In this document: positions 26,231-35,609 of the stretch, piece after piece | Position numbering within the stretch: the stretch's first letter is position 1 | How the letters are laid out: every line of letters starts with the position of its first letter | Source: Pseudomonas sp. GM78 | GTDB taxonomy: Bacteria; Pseudomonadota; Gammaproteobacteria; Pseudomonadales; Pseudomonadaceae | NCBI RefSeq assembly: GCF_000282475.1 | Contig: NZ_AKJF01000103.1 | Location: 1-64,000 of the forward strand | Direction: 5' to 3' | Length of the DNA stretch: 64,000 nt | The notes under the pieces: model-generated | The model's input: the letters and a program-made list of their open reading frames with translations, nothing else | Databases searched by the model: none | What the model was told of the DNA's origin: nothing | Translations under genes and position numbers: made by a program

Positions 26231-27790
26231 CTACGATTCTTCCACAACCTGGGTAGGAGCCGGCTCAGGTTTCGGTGTCGGACCTGCGCGACGGTTCTCC
26301 TGGAACCAGTGCAAGGCGATCAGCAGCAGCGTCGGAACACCCAGCAGGGCGGTGATCAGGAAGAAGTTGTGATAACCGAATTTCTCTACCATGACGCCCG
26401 AATAACCGCCGATCAGGCGCGGTAGCAGGAGCATGATCGAGCTGAGCAGGGCGTATTGGGTGGCGGAGAATTTGAGGTTGGTCAGGCTCGACAGGTAGGC
26501 GACGAATGCCGAAGTCGCCAGGCCTGAACTGAAGTTGTCCAGGGAGATGGTGAGGATCAGCATGTTGAGGTTGGCGCCCATGTCGGCGAGCAACAGGAAC
26601 AATATATTGGTACCCGCCGACGCAGCGCCGCCGATGAACAGGATCGGCAGGATGCCAAAGCGCACGATCAGCAGGCCGCCCATGCCGGCGCCCACCAGGG
26701 TCATGATCAGGCCGAAGATCTTGCTGACGCTGGCGATCTGGTCCTTGGTGAAACCCTGGTCGATGTAGAAAACGTTGGCCATCACGCCCATCACCGTATC
26801 GGACATCCGATAGGTGGCGATCAGCCCCAGCAGCAGCAGCGCTTGCCAGCGATAACGCAGAATGAAGTCGTTGATCGGCGTCAGTACCGGTGCCAGGCCC
26901 CGGCGACCCATGGCCGACAGGCACAGGGCGGTGAGGGTGGTGTAGAGGATGGCGCGCAGGAACGCGCGGTCTTCGAGCAGCAGGTCGAGCAGGCTCTCGC
27001 CTTCGAACAGCACGCTGGCGAAGTCGGTGTTGTAGAGCTGGGTAAACATGGCCGGCACGGACACCAGCAGCACGATCAGGACGAACACCGAGGCCAGTTG
27101 ATGCACGAAACTGTAGCGCCCGGCCTGCAGTTGAGTGCGCAGAGGCACCGAAGGCTCGCGCATGAACAGCGAGGTGAGCAGCGCCGGGACCATCAGGGCG
27201 CCGAACAGCAGGTAAGTGCCGGCCCATGCCGAATGTTTGTAGTTGAAACCGGTGGAGCCGAAGCCTTCGGCGAAGAACAGCGCGCCGGCCGTGGCCAGCA
27301 GTGCCGCGATGCGGTAGCCGGACATGTAGCTGGCGGCGAGCGCCGCCTGGCGACTGTCATCCGCGATCTCGAGGCGGTAGGCGTCCACTGCAATGTCTTG
27401 CGTCGCCGAGGCGAAGGCGACGACCACCGCGATGGCGATCAGCCAGGACAAATGTTTTTGCGGGTCACAAAAGCCCATCCCTACCAGGCCCAGAATGACC
27501 AGCGCTTGCGACAACACCAGCCAGGAACGTCGTCGGCCGAGTTTGCCCAGCAACGGCAGGCGCCATTGGTCGAGCAGGGGAGACCAGACCCATTTGAAGG
27601 CATATGCCAAGCCGATCAAGCTTGCATAGCCGATGGTTTCGCGCGCCACACCGGCTTCACGCAACCAGACCGAAAGCGTTGAAAACACCAGCATGTAGGG
27701 CAAGCCGGCGGCGAAACCCAGCAATAACAGTACGAGCGTCGAAGGGCTGGCATAGGCAGCAAGCGCGGCGCGCCAGGTTTTACGGGGCAT
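26231..27790 (-). CDS. ampG: AmpG muropeptide permease
   Basis: MFS transporter of 519 residues that imports GlcNAc-anhydroMurNAc peptides from the periplasm for cell-wall recycling, the signal source for AmpR-controlled beta-lactamase. Diagnostic stretches are FAAGLPYMLVFSTLSVWLREAGV near the start, FKWVWSPLLDQWRLPLLGKLGRRRSWL, and ASATQDIAVDAYR; about 14 hydrophobic segments. The C-terminal tail is Pro/Glu-rich (AGPTPKPEPAPTQVVEES). The next gene upstream on the same strand (ATL) is 45 bases away, so the two may be cotranscribed. Confidence 0.92.
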   Translation of the reverse strand: MPRKTWRAALAAYASPSTLVLLLLGFAAGLPYMLVFSTLSVWLREAGVARETIGYASLIGLAYAFKWVWSPLLDQWRLPLLGKLGRRRSWLVLSQALVILGLVGMGFCDPQKHLSWLIAIAVVVAFASATQDIAVDAYRLEIADDSRQAALAASYMSGYRIAALLATAGALFFAEGFGSTGFNYKHSAWAGTYLLFGALMVPALLTSLFMREPSVPLRTQLQAGRYSFVHQLASVFVLIVLLVSVPAMFTQLYNTDFASVLFEGESLLDLLLEDRAFLRAILYTTLTALCLSAMGRRGLAPVLTPINDFILRYRWQALLLLGLIATYRMSDTVMGVMANVFYIDQGFTKDQIASVSKIFGLIMTLVGAGMGGLLIVRFGILPILFIGGAASAGTNILFLLLADMGANLNMLILTISLDNFSSGLATSAFVAYLSSLTNLKFSATQYALLSSIMLLLPRLIGGYSGVMVEKFGYHNFFLITALLGVPTLLLIALHWFQENRRAGPTPKPEPAPTQVVEES

Positions 27791-27834
27791 GGGCTGGAGT
27801 CTGCCTCAAGAAATACGGAAACAAAGCGCGCACT

Positions 27835-28188
27835 CTAACCGCTGTCCTCTACCGGGCGCCACCCATGGCGCTGAATATCAACACGATTGTTCAGGACACT
27901 GATGCCTTCCATGCGTAATCGCGCTCGCTGTTCGTCCCCGGAGGGACTGCCTGCGGGCAGGCTCAGTCGTCCGCCGGCACCGAGCACACGGTGCCAAGGC
28001 AATTTGCTGTCGCCGGGCAGTTGGCTCAGTGTCCTGCCGACCCAGCGAGCGGCGCGTCCGAGGCCCGCAAGTTCAGCGAGTTGACCATAACTCACGACCT
28101 TGCCTTCGGGTACTTGCGCAAGTGTCAGGTAGAGCGCCGTGCGTCGGATTTGCGCGGCACTCTCGGTTTTTTCGCTCGGCTCGATCAC
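27835..28188 (-). CDS. Alkyltransferase-like protein (ATL), MGMT family without the acceptor Cys
   Basis: A 117-residue protein with the DNA-binding part of O6-alkylguanine-DNA alkyltransferases. The helix-turn-helix region is VSYGQLAELAGLGRAARWVGRTLSQ (about 33-57). The active-site PCHR of true MGMT is replaced by P64-W65-H66-R67, so it cannot accept the alkyl group. ATL proteins bind O6-alkylguanine and hand it to nucleotide excision repair. It lies upstream of ampG with which it may share a promoter; DUF481 gene is divergent. Confidence 0.9.
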   Translation of the reverse strand: MIEPSEKTESAAQIRRTALYLTLAQVPEGKVVSYGQLAELAGLGRAARWVGRTLSQLPGDSKLPWHRVLGAGGRLSLPAGSPSGDEQRARLRMEGISVLNNRVDIQRHGWRPVEDSG

Positions 28189-28351
28189 GTTCGCAGTTCC
28201 TGAAGTCGTTCGCTCTACCGTCTGTAGAGTAAATGCTGGATTGCCAGTTGAGAAATGAACTCAATAGAAAAAGTTGGGTCAGTCGTTGCTAGGGTCTTAT
28301 TCCTGAGGATAATGCCGACTTTTTTTCGCGAACCTGAGCCCGTTTTTGCTT

Positions 28352-29359
28352 ATGTTGTCCAGAACCTTGCTGTGCCTCGCTGTCGTCAGTGCTTCCACTC
28401 CCTTGCTCGCGGATACCGTCTGGTTGAAGAACGGTGACAAGCTGAGCGGCAAGATCATCCTGTTCGACGGTGGCAAGCTGCTGGTCCAGACGGAGTACGC
28501 CGGCGCGGTGCCGATCGACTGGAAGCAGGTCAAGACCCTCGAAAGTGATCAGCAACTGCTGGTCAAGCAGGATGCCTACACCGGCGAGAAGGCCAAGTCG
28601 CTGCACGCCGCGGATGATGGCAAGGTGACCTTGGAAAACGGTGATGGGCCCAAGACGGTAGAGCTGGCGAGTGTCCAGCAAATCCTCAAGCCCAAGCCTG
28701 TAGTCGAGGATCTGGTGTGGAAAGGCAATATTGATGCGGCGCTGGATTATCAGCGGGCAGACAAGGACACCGACGATTACGACATCGACTTCAAGACCAC
28801 GGCCCGCCATGGCCGGTGGAGGCATACCGCAGAAGGCGAGTACAACCGCGAATTCCAGGATGACGTGGTCACGACCGACAATTGGCGGGGAGAGTACTCC
28901 CTCGACCGTTTCCTGACGGAAAAATGGTTCTGGCAAGGTCGCCTGGTGTACAAGCGTGACAAGGTCGAAGATCTGTCCCGCCAGCGTACCGTCGGTACCG
29001 GCCCCGGTTATCAGTTCTGGGATGACGAACTGGGTGCGTTCTCGCTCGGGTCGCTAGTCAACCGCACGGACTATCAATTCGCTGACGGCAGTAAGGAAAA
29101 CTTCTATTCGGTGGCCATGAAGTGGGATTACAACCGCTACCTGATTGGCAAGAAAGTCGAGTTCTTCACCAATGGCGAGGTGGGCAAACCACTGTCCGGC
29201 GTTGCTGAATATGCACTGGATGCCGAGATGGGGCTGCGTTACAAGGTGACAGACTGGGCGTCGCTGAACCTCAAGGCCGAGCGGGATATCATCGACGGGA
29301 CTGACGATGCTGACCTGGACAAGACCCGATACACGGCCGGATTTGGCGTGACCTGGTAA
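28352..29359 (+). CDS. DUF481 outer-membrane beta-barrel protein
   Basis: An exported 335-residue protein with signal peptide MLSRTLLCLAVVSASTPLLA. The mature N-terminus (DTVWLKNGDKLSGKIILFDGGKLLVQTEYAG) is a small beta domain seen ahead of DUF481; the C-terminal 200 residues alternate aromatic and polar positions and end in FGVTW, the outer-membrane barrel pattern with terminal aromatic. YdiY of E. coli is the family example; the role is unknown. The ATG at 28352 is two codons into the longest frame, whose first codon is TTG. A terminator follows directly. Confidence 0.82.
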   Translation: MLSRTLLCLAVVSASTPLLADTVWLKNGDKLSGKIILFDGGKLLVQTEYAGAVPIDWKQVKTLESDQQLLVKQDAYTGEKAKSLHAADDGKVTLENGDGPKTVELASVQQILKPKPVVEDLVWKGNIDAALDYQRADKDTDDYDIDFKTTARHGRWRHTAEGEYNREFQDDVVTTDNWRGEYSLDRFLTEKWFWQGRLVYKRDKVEDLSRQRTVGTGPGYQFWDDELGAFSLGSLVNRTDYQFADGSKENFYSVAMKWDYNRYLIGKKVEFFTNGEVGKPLSGVAEYALDAEMGLRYKVTDWASLNLKAERDIIDGTDDADLDKTRYTAGFGVTW

Positions 29360-29363
29360 GGCA

Positions 29364-29399
29364 TAAAAAAATCGCGACCTGCGGGTCGCGATTTTTTTT
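29364..29399. terminator. Terminator after the DUF481 gene
   Basis: AAAAAAATCGCGACC / GGTCGCGATTTTTTTT with a 4-base loop; strong stem with A- and T-runs on either side, so it can act in both directions. Confidence 0.9.
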
Positions 29400-29421
29400 G
29401 CCCGGCAAAAACACACGGGCA

Positions 29422-29455
29422 CAAAAAAGCCCCGCTTTTGAGGGCGGGGCCTTTT
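29422..29455 (-). terminator. Terminator of the cold-shock gene
   Basis: On the minus strand AAAAGGCCCCGCC / AGCGGGGCTTTTTT, 17 bases after the stop of the cold-shock gene. Confidence 0.85.
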
Positions 29456-29472
29456 ACTAAAGCAAGTACAAG

Positions 29473-29682
29473 TTAGATAACTTGTACTTCTTCAGCTTGC
29501 ATGCCTTTCTGACCGCGGGTAGCGATGAAAGAAACCTGTTGGCCTTCTTTCAGGCTTTTGAAGCCGTCGGATTGGATAGCTTTGAAGTGAACGAACAGGT
29601 CGTCACCGGATTGTGGAGTGATGAAGCCGAAGCCTTTTTCATCGTTGAACCACTTAACGGTACCGGTTTGGCGATTAGACAT
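29473..29682 (-). CDS. Cold-shock protein, CspA family
   Basis: A 69-residue single-domain RNA chaperone. RNP1 is KGFGFITP and RNP2 is DLFVHFKAI, both intact; the rest ([38 protein letters not shown]) is standard for Pseudomonas Csp proteins. The start has AAGGAG upstream (GTTCAAGGAGTTACACC). About 130 bases of AT-richer sequence upstream probably form the long 5' leader common in cold-shock mRNAs. Which of the several Csp paralogues it is cannot be said. Confidence 0.95.
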   Translation of the reverse strand: MSNRQTGTVKWFNDEKGFGFITPQSGDDLFVHFKAIQSDGFKSLKEGQQVSFIATRGQKGMQAEEVQVI

Positions 29683-30035
29683 GGTGTAACTCCTTGAACA
29701 AAGATAACTGCGACTCAGGAAGAACCCTGGCCGAGACTGAGTGCAAAGAGCAGGAAAAATTCTTGTAGATGGTTGGATCGAAATTCAACATATCGTGTAG
29801 AGATTCTCAGTGACACAAGCAGCACAGTGGCGCCACCTTAACCCTTTTTCCGGAACGTGCCAATGCTTCTTGCGAAGGTTTCTCTGTTTTAAGGATCGAC
29901 GGTGTGACGCTTCGTCGCCAGCGCAGGTAAATCCTGACTGTCCGGCGAGAATTGCAGCGCGGACTTTGAACCCGGCGGCGCGCCCGGTAAGATGCCGGAC
30001 AGAATTTTTCGACCTCGCTATTCAGGACACCCGCC
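29683..30035. other. Intergenic: cold-shock leader and divergent promoters (csp/dcd)
   Basis: 353 bases between the divergent csp and dcd genes. The csp-proximal part (to about 29810) is AT-richer and likely the csp leader. A weak hairpin-like AACCCTTTTTCC segment is seen near 29840. No coding sequence or RNA gene was recognised. Confidence 0.5.
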
Positions 30036-30602
30036 ATGAGCATCAAATCGGACAAGTGGATTCGCCGCATGGCGCAGGAACACGGCATGATCGAGCCTTT
30101 CGTCGAGCGCCAGGTGCGCGGCAGCGACGAGAGCCGTGTGATCTCCTACGGCGTGTCCAGCTACGGCTACGATGTGCGTTGCACCAATCACTTCAAGGTG
30201 TTCACCAACATCAATTCGGCCATCGTCGATCCGAAAAACTTCGATGCCGGCAGCTTCGTCGACATCCACAGCGACGTGTGCATCATTCCGCCGAACTCCT
30301 TCGCCCTGGCCAGCACCGTCGAATACTTCCGCATCCCGCGTAACGTATTGACCATTTGCCTGGGTAAAAGCACCTACGCGCGCTGCGGCATCATCGTCAA
30401 CGTCACGCCGCTCGAGCCTGAGTGGGAAGGCCACGTGACCCTGGAGTTCTCCAACACCACCAACCTTCCGGCGAAAATCTACGCCAACGAAGGCGTGGCG
30501 CAGATGCTGTTCCTCGAATCCGACGAAGAGTGCGAAGTCTCCTACAAGGACCGTGGCGGCAAGTATCAGGGCCAGCGTGGCGTCACCCTGCCACGCACCT
30601 GA
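30036..30602 (+). CDS. dcd: dCTP deaminase
   Basis: Homotrimeric enzyme of 188 residues that deaminates dCTP to dUTP, the main source of dUMP for thymidylate in gamma-proteobacteria. Signatures: SSYGYDVRC near residue 41, the [32 protein letters not shown] block (about 108-140, with the catalytic Glu) and [11 protein letters not shown]. Length and C-terminus ([12 protein letters not shown]) are normal. A CACCCGCC leader gives no strong ribosome site. The small gene at 30710 follows. Confidence 0.97.
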   Translation: MSIKSDKWIRRMAQEHGMIEPFVERQVRGSDESRVISYGVSSYGYDVRCTNHFKVFTNINSAIVDPKNFDAGSFVDIHSDVCIIPPNSFALASTVEYFRIPRNVLTICLGKSTYARCGIIVNVTPLEPEWEGHVTLEFSNTTNLPAKIYANEGVAQMLFLESDEECEVSYKDRGGKYQGQRGVTLPRT

Positions 30603-30709
30603 GTCAGCCGTCCGACGAACCTTGGGAATTCCTGGGCGAGCGTACACTCTATGGAGTGTACTGTTCCGATTCGCGCAAGGCGGATCGGGCCATCGCCCAG
30701 GAGTGCTTT

Positions 30710-30919
30710 ATGAAGATCGATCCCAGAATAAGTGCCGAACTGGCAAGGCTTGAGCCCAATCAGGTTGGCGTTTTGGCCTGGTCCTTGTTGGCACACCCGC
30801 CCGTCAGCATGGCAGGGGGCATCCCCGGCCAGCCTGATCCCGATACCCCTAACGAACAACCGACCGAGCCCGGTGAGCCAACCCTGCCCGACGAGCCGCC
30901 TCCTGCGCCGGTGGCCTGA
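30710..30919 (+). CDS. Small proline-rich hypothetical protein
   Basis: A 69-residue protein. The first 35 residues (MKIDPRISAELARLEPNQVG, then VLAWSLLAHPPVSMAGG) look helical; the rest is a Pro/Glu/Asp-rich low-complexity tail (PGQPDPDTPNEQPTEPGEPT, ending PPPAPVA). AGGAG sits 6 bases before the ATG, which supports translation. No signal peptide. I do not know the family function; I believe similar small proteins occur in other pseudomonads. Confidence 0.6.
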   Translation: MKIDPRISAELARLEPNQVGVLAWSLLAHPPVSMAGGIPGQPDPDTPNEQPTEPGEPTLPDEPPPAPVA

Positions 30920-30937
30920 CATCTCCTTCCTGCTTCC

Positions 30938-31036
30938 TGTAGGAGCGAGCCTGCTCGCGATGGACGTCAACGATTACGCGGGAAGCCTGGCGCCCCCGTC
31001 GTTCTCGGGTTCATCGCGAGCATGCTCGCTCCTACA
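30938..31036. repeat. REPIN-type palindromic repeat overlapping the pdeM stop
   Basis: Units TGTAGGAGCGAGCCTGCTCG and CGAGCATGCTCGCTCCTACA flank about 60 bases. The right-hand unit contains the pdeM stop codon (TAG on the minus strand, 31032-31034). Confidence 0.85.
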
Positions 31037-31685
31037 GGGGCCATATTTCGTTGTCACCAATGACAAACATCCGGCAGTTTTCGTTCCGTTGCACCGGATA
31101 GCCTCCAGTAAACGCGCCAAAGGCCGGTAGCAGGCTGACGTCCTCGCCCAGTCTGAAACAGGCCAGCCGCAGGCTTTGCCGACCCCGTCCGTTGAGCCGG
31201 TAGACCGGATGCACGTGACCGGCGAGCACATGTCGATCCGGGTGCGGTTGCGGTTCGTGCTGCAAAGCGAACGGCCCCAGCAGCAACGGCTCAGGCACCA
31301 CGCGAATGTTCAACGAGGCCGGCGGATCCCCGGCACGCTTGTCGTGGTTGCCGCGAATCAGTGTCATGGGCAGCTCTGCATGGCGTGTTCGCCAGTCAAC
31401 CAAGGCTTTGAGCGTAGCGGTGGCATGGGAGCCCGGTCCGTGAAGAAAGTCGCCGAGGAAAATCAGCTGTCGGCAGAGCAGGCTGGCCAGCAGTGCGTCG
31501 AGTACGGCGATGTTGTGGCCGGTGGTGCCTTGGGGGACGGGTTGGCCAAGGCTTCGGTAGGCGGCGGCCTTGCCGAAATGCACGTCGGCGATCAACAAAG
31601 CTTGCTGGGCAGGCCAGTAGAGGGCTTTTTCCGGCAGCAGCCAAAGTTCCTCGCCGGCCAGTCGCACGGGGTAGGGCGTACTCAT
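31032..31685 (-). CDS. pdeM: Ligase-associated metallophosphoesterase PdeM (Mn-dependent DNA endonuclease)
   Basis: A 217-residue binuclear metallophosphoesterase. Metal ligand motifs appear in order: LIADVHFGK (about 33), FLGDFLHG (near 77), RGNHDK (near 113) and LAGHVHPV (near 154). The P. putida relative was shown to be a manganese-dependent DNA nuclease within a repair cluster with an Lhr-core helicase, ligase and exonuclease. The start codon overlaps the helicase stop by one base, so the two are coupled. Its stop codon lies within a REP element. The ligase and exonuclease partners lie about 5 kb away at 39245-41958. Confidence 0.92.
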   Translation of the reverse strand: MSTPYPVRLAGEELWLLPEKALYWPAQQALLIADVHFGKAAAYRSLGQPVPQGTTGHNIAVLDALLASLLCRQLIFLGDFLHGPGSHATATLKALVDWRTRHAELPMTLIRGNHDKRAGDPPASLNIRVVPEPLLLGPFALQHEPQPHPDRHVLAGHVHPVYRLNGRGRQSLRLACFRLGEDVSLLPAFGAFTGGYPVQRNENCRMFVIGDNEIWPL

Positions 31686-34171
31686 CAGGCTTTCCCGGTC
31701 GTGGCGGTTTTTTCGAGATCGCTGACCATGCGCCTGATGCGGTCGGCGAGTTTTTCCGAACTCATGCTCTCTCGCATACGTTCCACCAGCAGTGGAAACC
31801 CGAGGGGTGTAGGGCGTTTGACGTGATGCAGGTCGAGATGCAGATGGCTGATGTGCGCCAACGTCTGTTCCAGGCGATGAATATCCAGTTCTTCGCGCAG
31901 GACTTCTTCGCCAGCCTGGACCAATAGCAAATTGCCCGCGTCGTACTGTTTGAACACTTCGAAAAACAACCCGCTGGAGGCCTGAACCTGGCGCGTGCTT
32001 TTCGGTGCACCGGGATAACCGGCGAACACCAGCCCGGCGATCCGGGCGATTTCCCTAAAGCGCCGCAAGGCCAGCTCTCCGGCATTCAGGCTGGCGAGTA
32101 CGTCCCTGAGCAAATGCTCTGCACTCAACAACTCCGGGCTCAAGGCTTGCGCCCAGTTCACAGGGGTGGCGCTCAGCAGTTCCAGCCCGTAATCATTGAC
32201 CGCAATGGAAAACGTCACGGCCTGCTGCTGGCTGACTCGCCACGCCAGCAAACTGCCCAGGCCCAGATGCACCTGACGGCCGGCGAAGGGATAAAGGAAC
32301 AGATGCCAGCCCTCACGGGACTTCAACGCCTCGGCCAGCAACGATTGCGACGTCGGCAAGCCGGACCAGCGTTGCTGCAGCTCCAGCAGCGGGCGCAGTG
32401 CCTGCATTTCCGGGCCGCTGAACTCGCCGCGCGCCGCCGCACTGAAACGCGCGACCACCGCTTGCGCCAGCTCATTGGAAAGAGGCATCCGACCGCCATT
32501 CCACCGTGGCACCGCGGCTTTCTTCACGGTGCTGCGTTTGACATAGGCGGTCATGTTTTCCACGCGCACCAACTCCAGCAGGCGTCCGGCAAACAGAAAT
32601 CCGTCGCCCGGCTTGAGTCGTGCGATGAAACCTTCTTCAACACTGCCCAGTTGTTTGCCTCCGCCGCCCTTGCTCCAGAACTTCAGCTGAATGCTCGCAT
32701 CGCTGACAATCGTGCCGATGCTCATGCGGTGGCGTCGGGCCAATCGCGCATCGGGGACACGCCAGACTCCCTGATCATCGGGTTCGACCCGGCGGTAATC
32801 CGGATAGGCTGTCAGGGAAAGCCCGCCATGGCGTACGAAAGCCAGCGCCCAGGTCCAGTCCGCCTCGGTGAGATCACGATAGGCCCAGGCGGCGCGGACC
32901 TCATCAAACAACTGCTCGGGAACAAACCCACCGCCCAGCGCCATGCTGACCAGATGCTGAACCAGTACATCCAACGGTTTATGGGGTGAGGTTCGAGGTT
33001 CGATGCGCCGCTGCGCCACCGCGTCCTGTGCCGCTGCGGCCTCGATCAGCTCCAGGCTGTGAGTCGGCACCAGTGTTACCCGAGACATTCGCCCCGGCGC
33101 ATGCCCTGAACGACCCGCACGCTGCATCAGCCGCGCCACGCCTTTGGCTGAGCCAATTTGCAGCACCCGTTCCACCGGCAGGAAGTCCACACCCAGATCC
33201 AGGCTGGACGTGCAGACCACCGCCTTGAGTTGGCCTTCCTTGAGGGCGCGCTCCACCCAGTCACGGGTTTCCCGGGACAACGAACTGTGATGCAGCGCGA
33301 TCAGCCCGGCCCAGTCAGGCCTTGCTTCAAGCAAGGCCTGATACCAGATTTCCGATTGCGCCCGAGTATTGGTGAAGACCAGGCTGCTGTTACTGGCATC
33401 CAGTTGCGCGGCGACCTGCGGCAACATTTTCAGGCCGATATGACCGGCCCAGGGGAAGCGTTCGATCTCCGGTGGCAGCAAGGTATCGACCTGCAGTTTT
33501 TTATCGGCCCGGCCTTGAACGCTGATGCCGCCGCCCTGTGGGATCAATACCTGCTCGGCGTGGTCCTGATTACCCAGCGTCGCGGAAACGCCCCACACGA
33601 TCAATTGCGGGTTCCAGCGGCGCAGGCGGGCAAGCGCAAGTTGCAGTTGCACACCGCGCTTGTTGCCGAGCAATTCGTGCCATTCGTCGACCACGACCAT
33701 GCGCAAGGTCGAGAGTGCAGTTTGCGCGTCGGCCCGGGCGAGCATCAACGTCAGGCTTTCCGGGGTGGTAATCAGCGTGGTTGGCAGGCGTCGGCTCTGG
33801 CGCGCACGTTCGCTGCTGCTGGTATCGCCCGTGCGAAGGCCGACGCTCCACGGGATCTGCAGGTCGAGCAGCGGCCCTTGCAGCGCGCGGGCGGTGTCTG
33901 CAGCCAAGGCGCGCATCGGGGTTATCCACAATACGGTCAGGGGCTCGGCCACGGGCTTTCGTTTACGTGGTGTTTCAACCGCAGGTGAACAGCGTGCGAA
34001 GCGATTGAGCGCGCCGAACCAGACAGCGTAGGTTTTGCCGGCACCGGTGCTTGCATGGAGCAACCCGGACTGCCCGCGCTTGATGGCTACCCATACCTGT
34101 TTCTGAAACTCGAATGGCTTCCAGTCGCGAGCGGTAAACCAGCGTTTGGCGGAGTCGTTGTGGGTTCCCAT
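31685..34171 (-). CDS. Ligase-associated DEXH-box DNA helicase (Lhr-core)
   Basis: An 828-residue superfamily 2 helicase of the Lhr-core type. Walker A is STGAGKT (about 42), motif II DEWH in [14 protein letters not shown], motif III VSATLGN, and motif [13 protein letters not shown]. The C-terminal winged-helix and beta-barrel part continues to about 800. Lhr-core proteins are ATP-dependent 3'-5' translocases on single-stranded DNA. In the usual four-gene cluster it sits directly behind the ligase gene; here 5 kb of other genes separate them. Start at the ATG of [12 protein letters not shown]. Confidence 0.92.
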   Translation of the reverse strand: MGTHNDSAKRWFTARDWKPFEFQKQVWVAIKRGQSGLLHASTGAGKTYAVWFGALNRFARCSPAVETPRKRKPVAEPLTVLWITPMRALAADTARALQGPLLDLQIPWSVGLRTGDTSSSERARQSRRLPTTLITTPESLTLMLARADAQTALSTLRMVVVDEWHELLGNKRGVQLQLALARLRRWNPQLIVWGVSATLGNQDHAEQVLIPQGGGISVQGRADKKLQVDTLLPPEIERFPWAGHIGLKMLPQVAAQLDASNSSLVFTNTRAQSEIWYQALLEARPDWAGLIALHHSSLSRETRDWVERALKEGQLKAVVCTSSLDLGVDFLPVERVLQIGSAKGVARLMQRAGRSGHAPGRMSRVTLVPTHSLELIEAAAAQDAVAQRRIEPRTSPHKPLDVLVQHLVSMALGGGFVPEQLFDEVRAAWAYRDLTEADWTWALAFVRHGGLSLTAYPDYRRVEPDDQGVWRVPDARLARRHRMSIGTIVSDASIQLKFWSKGGGGKQLGSVEEGFIARLKPGDGFLFAGRLLELVRVENMTAYVKRSTVKKAAVPRWNGGRMPLSNELAQAVVARFSAAARGEFSGPEMQALRPLLELQQRWSGLPTSQSLLAEALKSREGWHLFLYPFAGRQVHLGLGSLLAWRVSQQQAVTFSIAVNDYGLELLSATPVNWAQALSPELLSAEHLLRDVLASLNAGELALRRFREIARIAGLVFAGYPGAPKSTRQVQASSGLFFEVFKQYDAGNLLLVQAGEEVLREELDIHRLEQTLAHISHLHLDLHHVKRPTPLGFPLLVERMRESMSSEKLADRIRRMVSDLEKTATTGKA

Positions 34172-34407
34172 TCGGGCCGCGTGCGCTCTGGATGGCTTCT
34201 TTCAATGACCACGCCGGCCTGGCAAAGGTTTAATCAAATAAATGGGCCGGCACGTTTCTCGCCGTGCGCTTTTCATATCCGGAAAAAACTGTGTCTATCG
34301 TTGAAACCTTTGGGCCGCCAGGCCGTGCTTTTATCGCTGCGCTGTTCGCTCGGCGGCGTTTCGCAAAGGCCGACAGCCAGTCGAAGAATATGAAAAGGAA
34401 CATTCAG

Positions 34408-34785
34408 ATGAAGTCAGTTCGTGCAGGGCATTTGCGCGCCGATTTGCTCATGGCCAGTGGGCCGCTGGCGTTTCGGGCAGCACCAACGCTGGACTATTTC
34501 GAGCAGCCAGGTCTGCGTTGTCTTGGCGCGAATAATGGCCACGACAAAGCGTTTTATGTCTATCTGCCGCAGGATATCGAGAGTGGCAGGTTTGCCCTGG
34601 GGCTGTGTGAGCGATCTCCCATGATCATTCATGTGGCGGACGGCTCGGAAGCGGAGCTGTATCGAGGGTCGCTTGATTTGACGGTGGGAGGCGACGCACA
34701 GTTTGCCGGAATTTTCAGTGGCCTGGATGCCGACGGTATCGAGGTGGAAAACGGCAGTTTCAGGCTGGAGTACGAAGCACGTTGA
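34408..34785 (+). CDS. Hypothetical protein at the repair-cluster junction
   Basis: A 125-residue soluble protein on the plus strand, opposite to all neighbours from 31 to 44 kb. AAAGGA lies 9 bases before the chosen ATG; an earlier in-frame ATG at 34390 precedes that site. The sequence is mixed alpha/beta with no clear motif (LGANNGHDKAFYVYLPQDIE, LCERSPMIIHVADGSEAELY); predicted strands end in GSFRLEYEAR. No signal peptide or membrane segment. I do not recognise the family. It lies between the helicase start and the 3' end of aotP. Confidence 0.6.
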   Translation: MKSVRAGHLRADLLMASGPLAFRAAPTLDYFEQPGLRCLGANNGHDKAFYVYLPQDIESGRFALGLCERSPMIIHVADGSEAELYRGSLDLTVGGDAQFAGIFSGLDADGIEVENGSFRLEYEAR

Positions 34786-34831
34786 GTGACGGAAGCCAGT
34801 GAGCCCGGCTCCCGTTTCAAGGGCGGAACGG

Positions 34832-35596
34832 TTACTTCAGGTTACCGCTGAGGAACTGCTTCAAACGCTCGCTCTTCGGGTTGCCCAGCACATCCTCCGG
34901 CGCACCTTCTTCCTCCACCCGCCCCTGGTGCAGGAACAACACCTGGCTCGACACTTTGCGCGCGAAGCTCATTTCATGGGTGACCATGATCATGGTCCGG
35001 CCTTCTTCGGCCAGGCCCTGGATCACCTTGAGCACTTCACCCACCAGTTCCGGGTCCAGTGCCGAGGTCGGTTCGTCGAACAGCATCACTTCCGGTTCCA
35101 TGGCCAACGCGCGGGCAATTGCCACCCGTTGTTGCTGGCCACCGGACAGGAATGCCGGGTACTGATCTGCGACGCGCGCTGGCAGCCCGACCTTGTCGAG
35201 GTAGCGTCGGGCACGGTCTTCGGCTTCCTGCTTGCTGCAGCCCAGCACCCGGCGCGGGGCCATGGTGATGTTTTCCAGCACCGTCATGTGGCTCCACAGG
35301 TTGAAATGCTGGAACACCATGGCCAGGCGGGTGCGGATTCGTTGCAGTTCATCGGGATCGGCCACGTGCATGCCGTGATGATCCTTGATCATGCGGATGG
35401 CCTGGCCGTCGAGGCTCATGGCACCGTCGTTGGGTTGTTCGAGGAAGTTGATGCAGCGCAGGAAAGTGCTTTTTCCGGAACCGCTGGCACCGATCAGGCT
35501 GATGACATCGCCCGTGTTGGCCTTGAGCGAAACGCCCTTGAGCACCTCATGATCGCCATAGCTTTTATGCAGGCCTTCAATGGTCAGTTTGTACAT
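34832..35596 (-). CDS. aotP: Arginine/ornithine-type ABC transporter ATP-binding protein AotP
   Basis: A 254-residue ATPase of the polar amino acid uptake class (HisP/ArtP). Walker [11 protein letters not shown]-loop [13 protein letters not shown], signature LSGGQQQR, Walker [13 protein letters not shown] and switch His in MVTHEMSFA. It powers the AotQM permease with binding protein AotJ. Last gene of the aotJQMOP operon, 13 bases after aotO. In P. aeruginosa argR follows aotP; here no argR follows. Confidence 0.9.
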   Translation of the reverse strand: MYKLTIEGLHKSYGDHEVLKGVSLKANTGDVISLIGASGSGKSTFLRCINFLEQPNDGAMSLDGQAIRMIKDHHGMHVADPDELQRIRTRLAMVFQHFNLWSHMTVLENITMAPRRVLGCSKQEAEDRARRYLDKVGLPARVADQYPAFLSGGQQQRVAIARALAMEPEVMLFDEPTSALDPELVGEVLKVIQGLAEEGRTMIMVTHEMSFARKVSSQVLFLHQGRVEEEGAPEDVLGNPKSERLKQFLSGNLK

Positions 35597-35609
35597 GGAG
35601 CATGCATCC

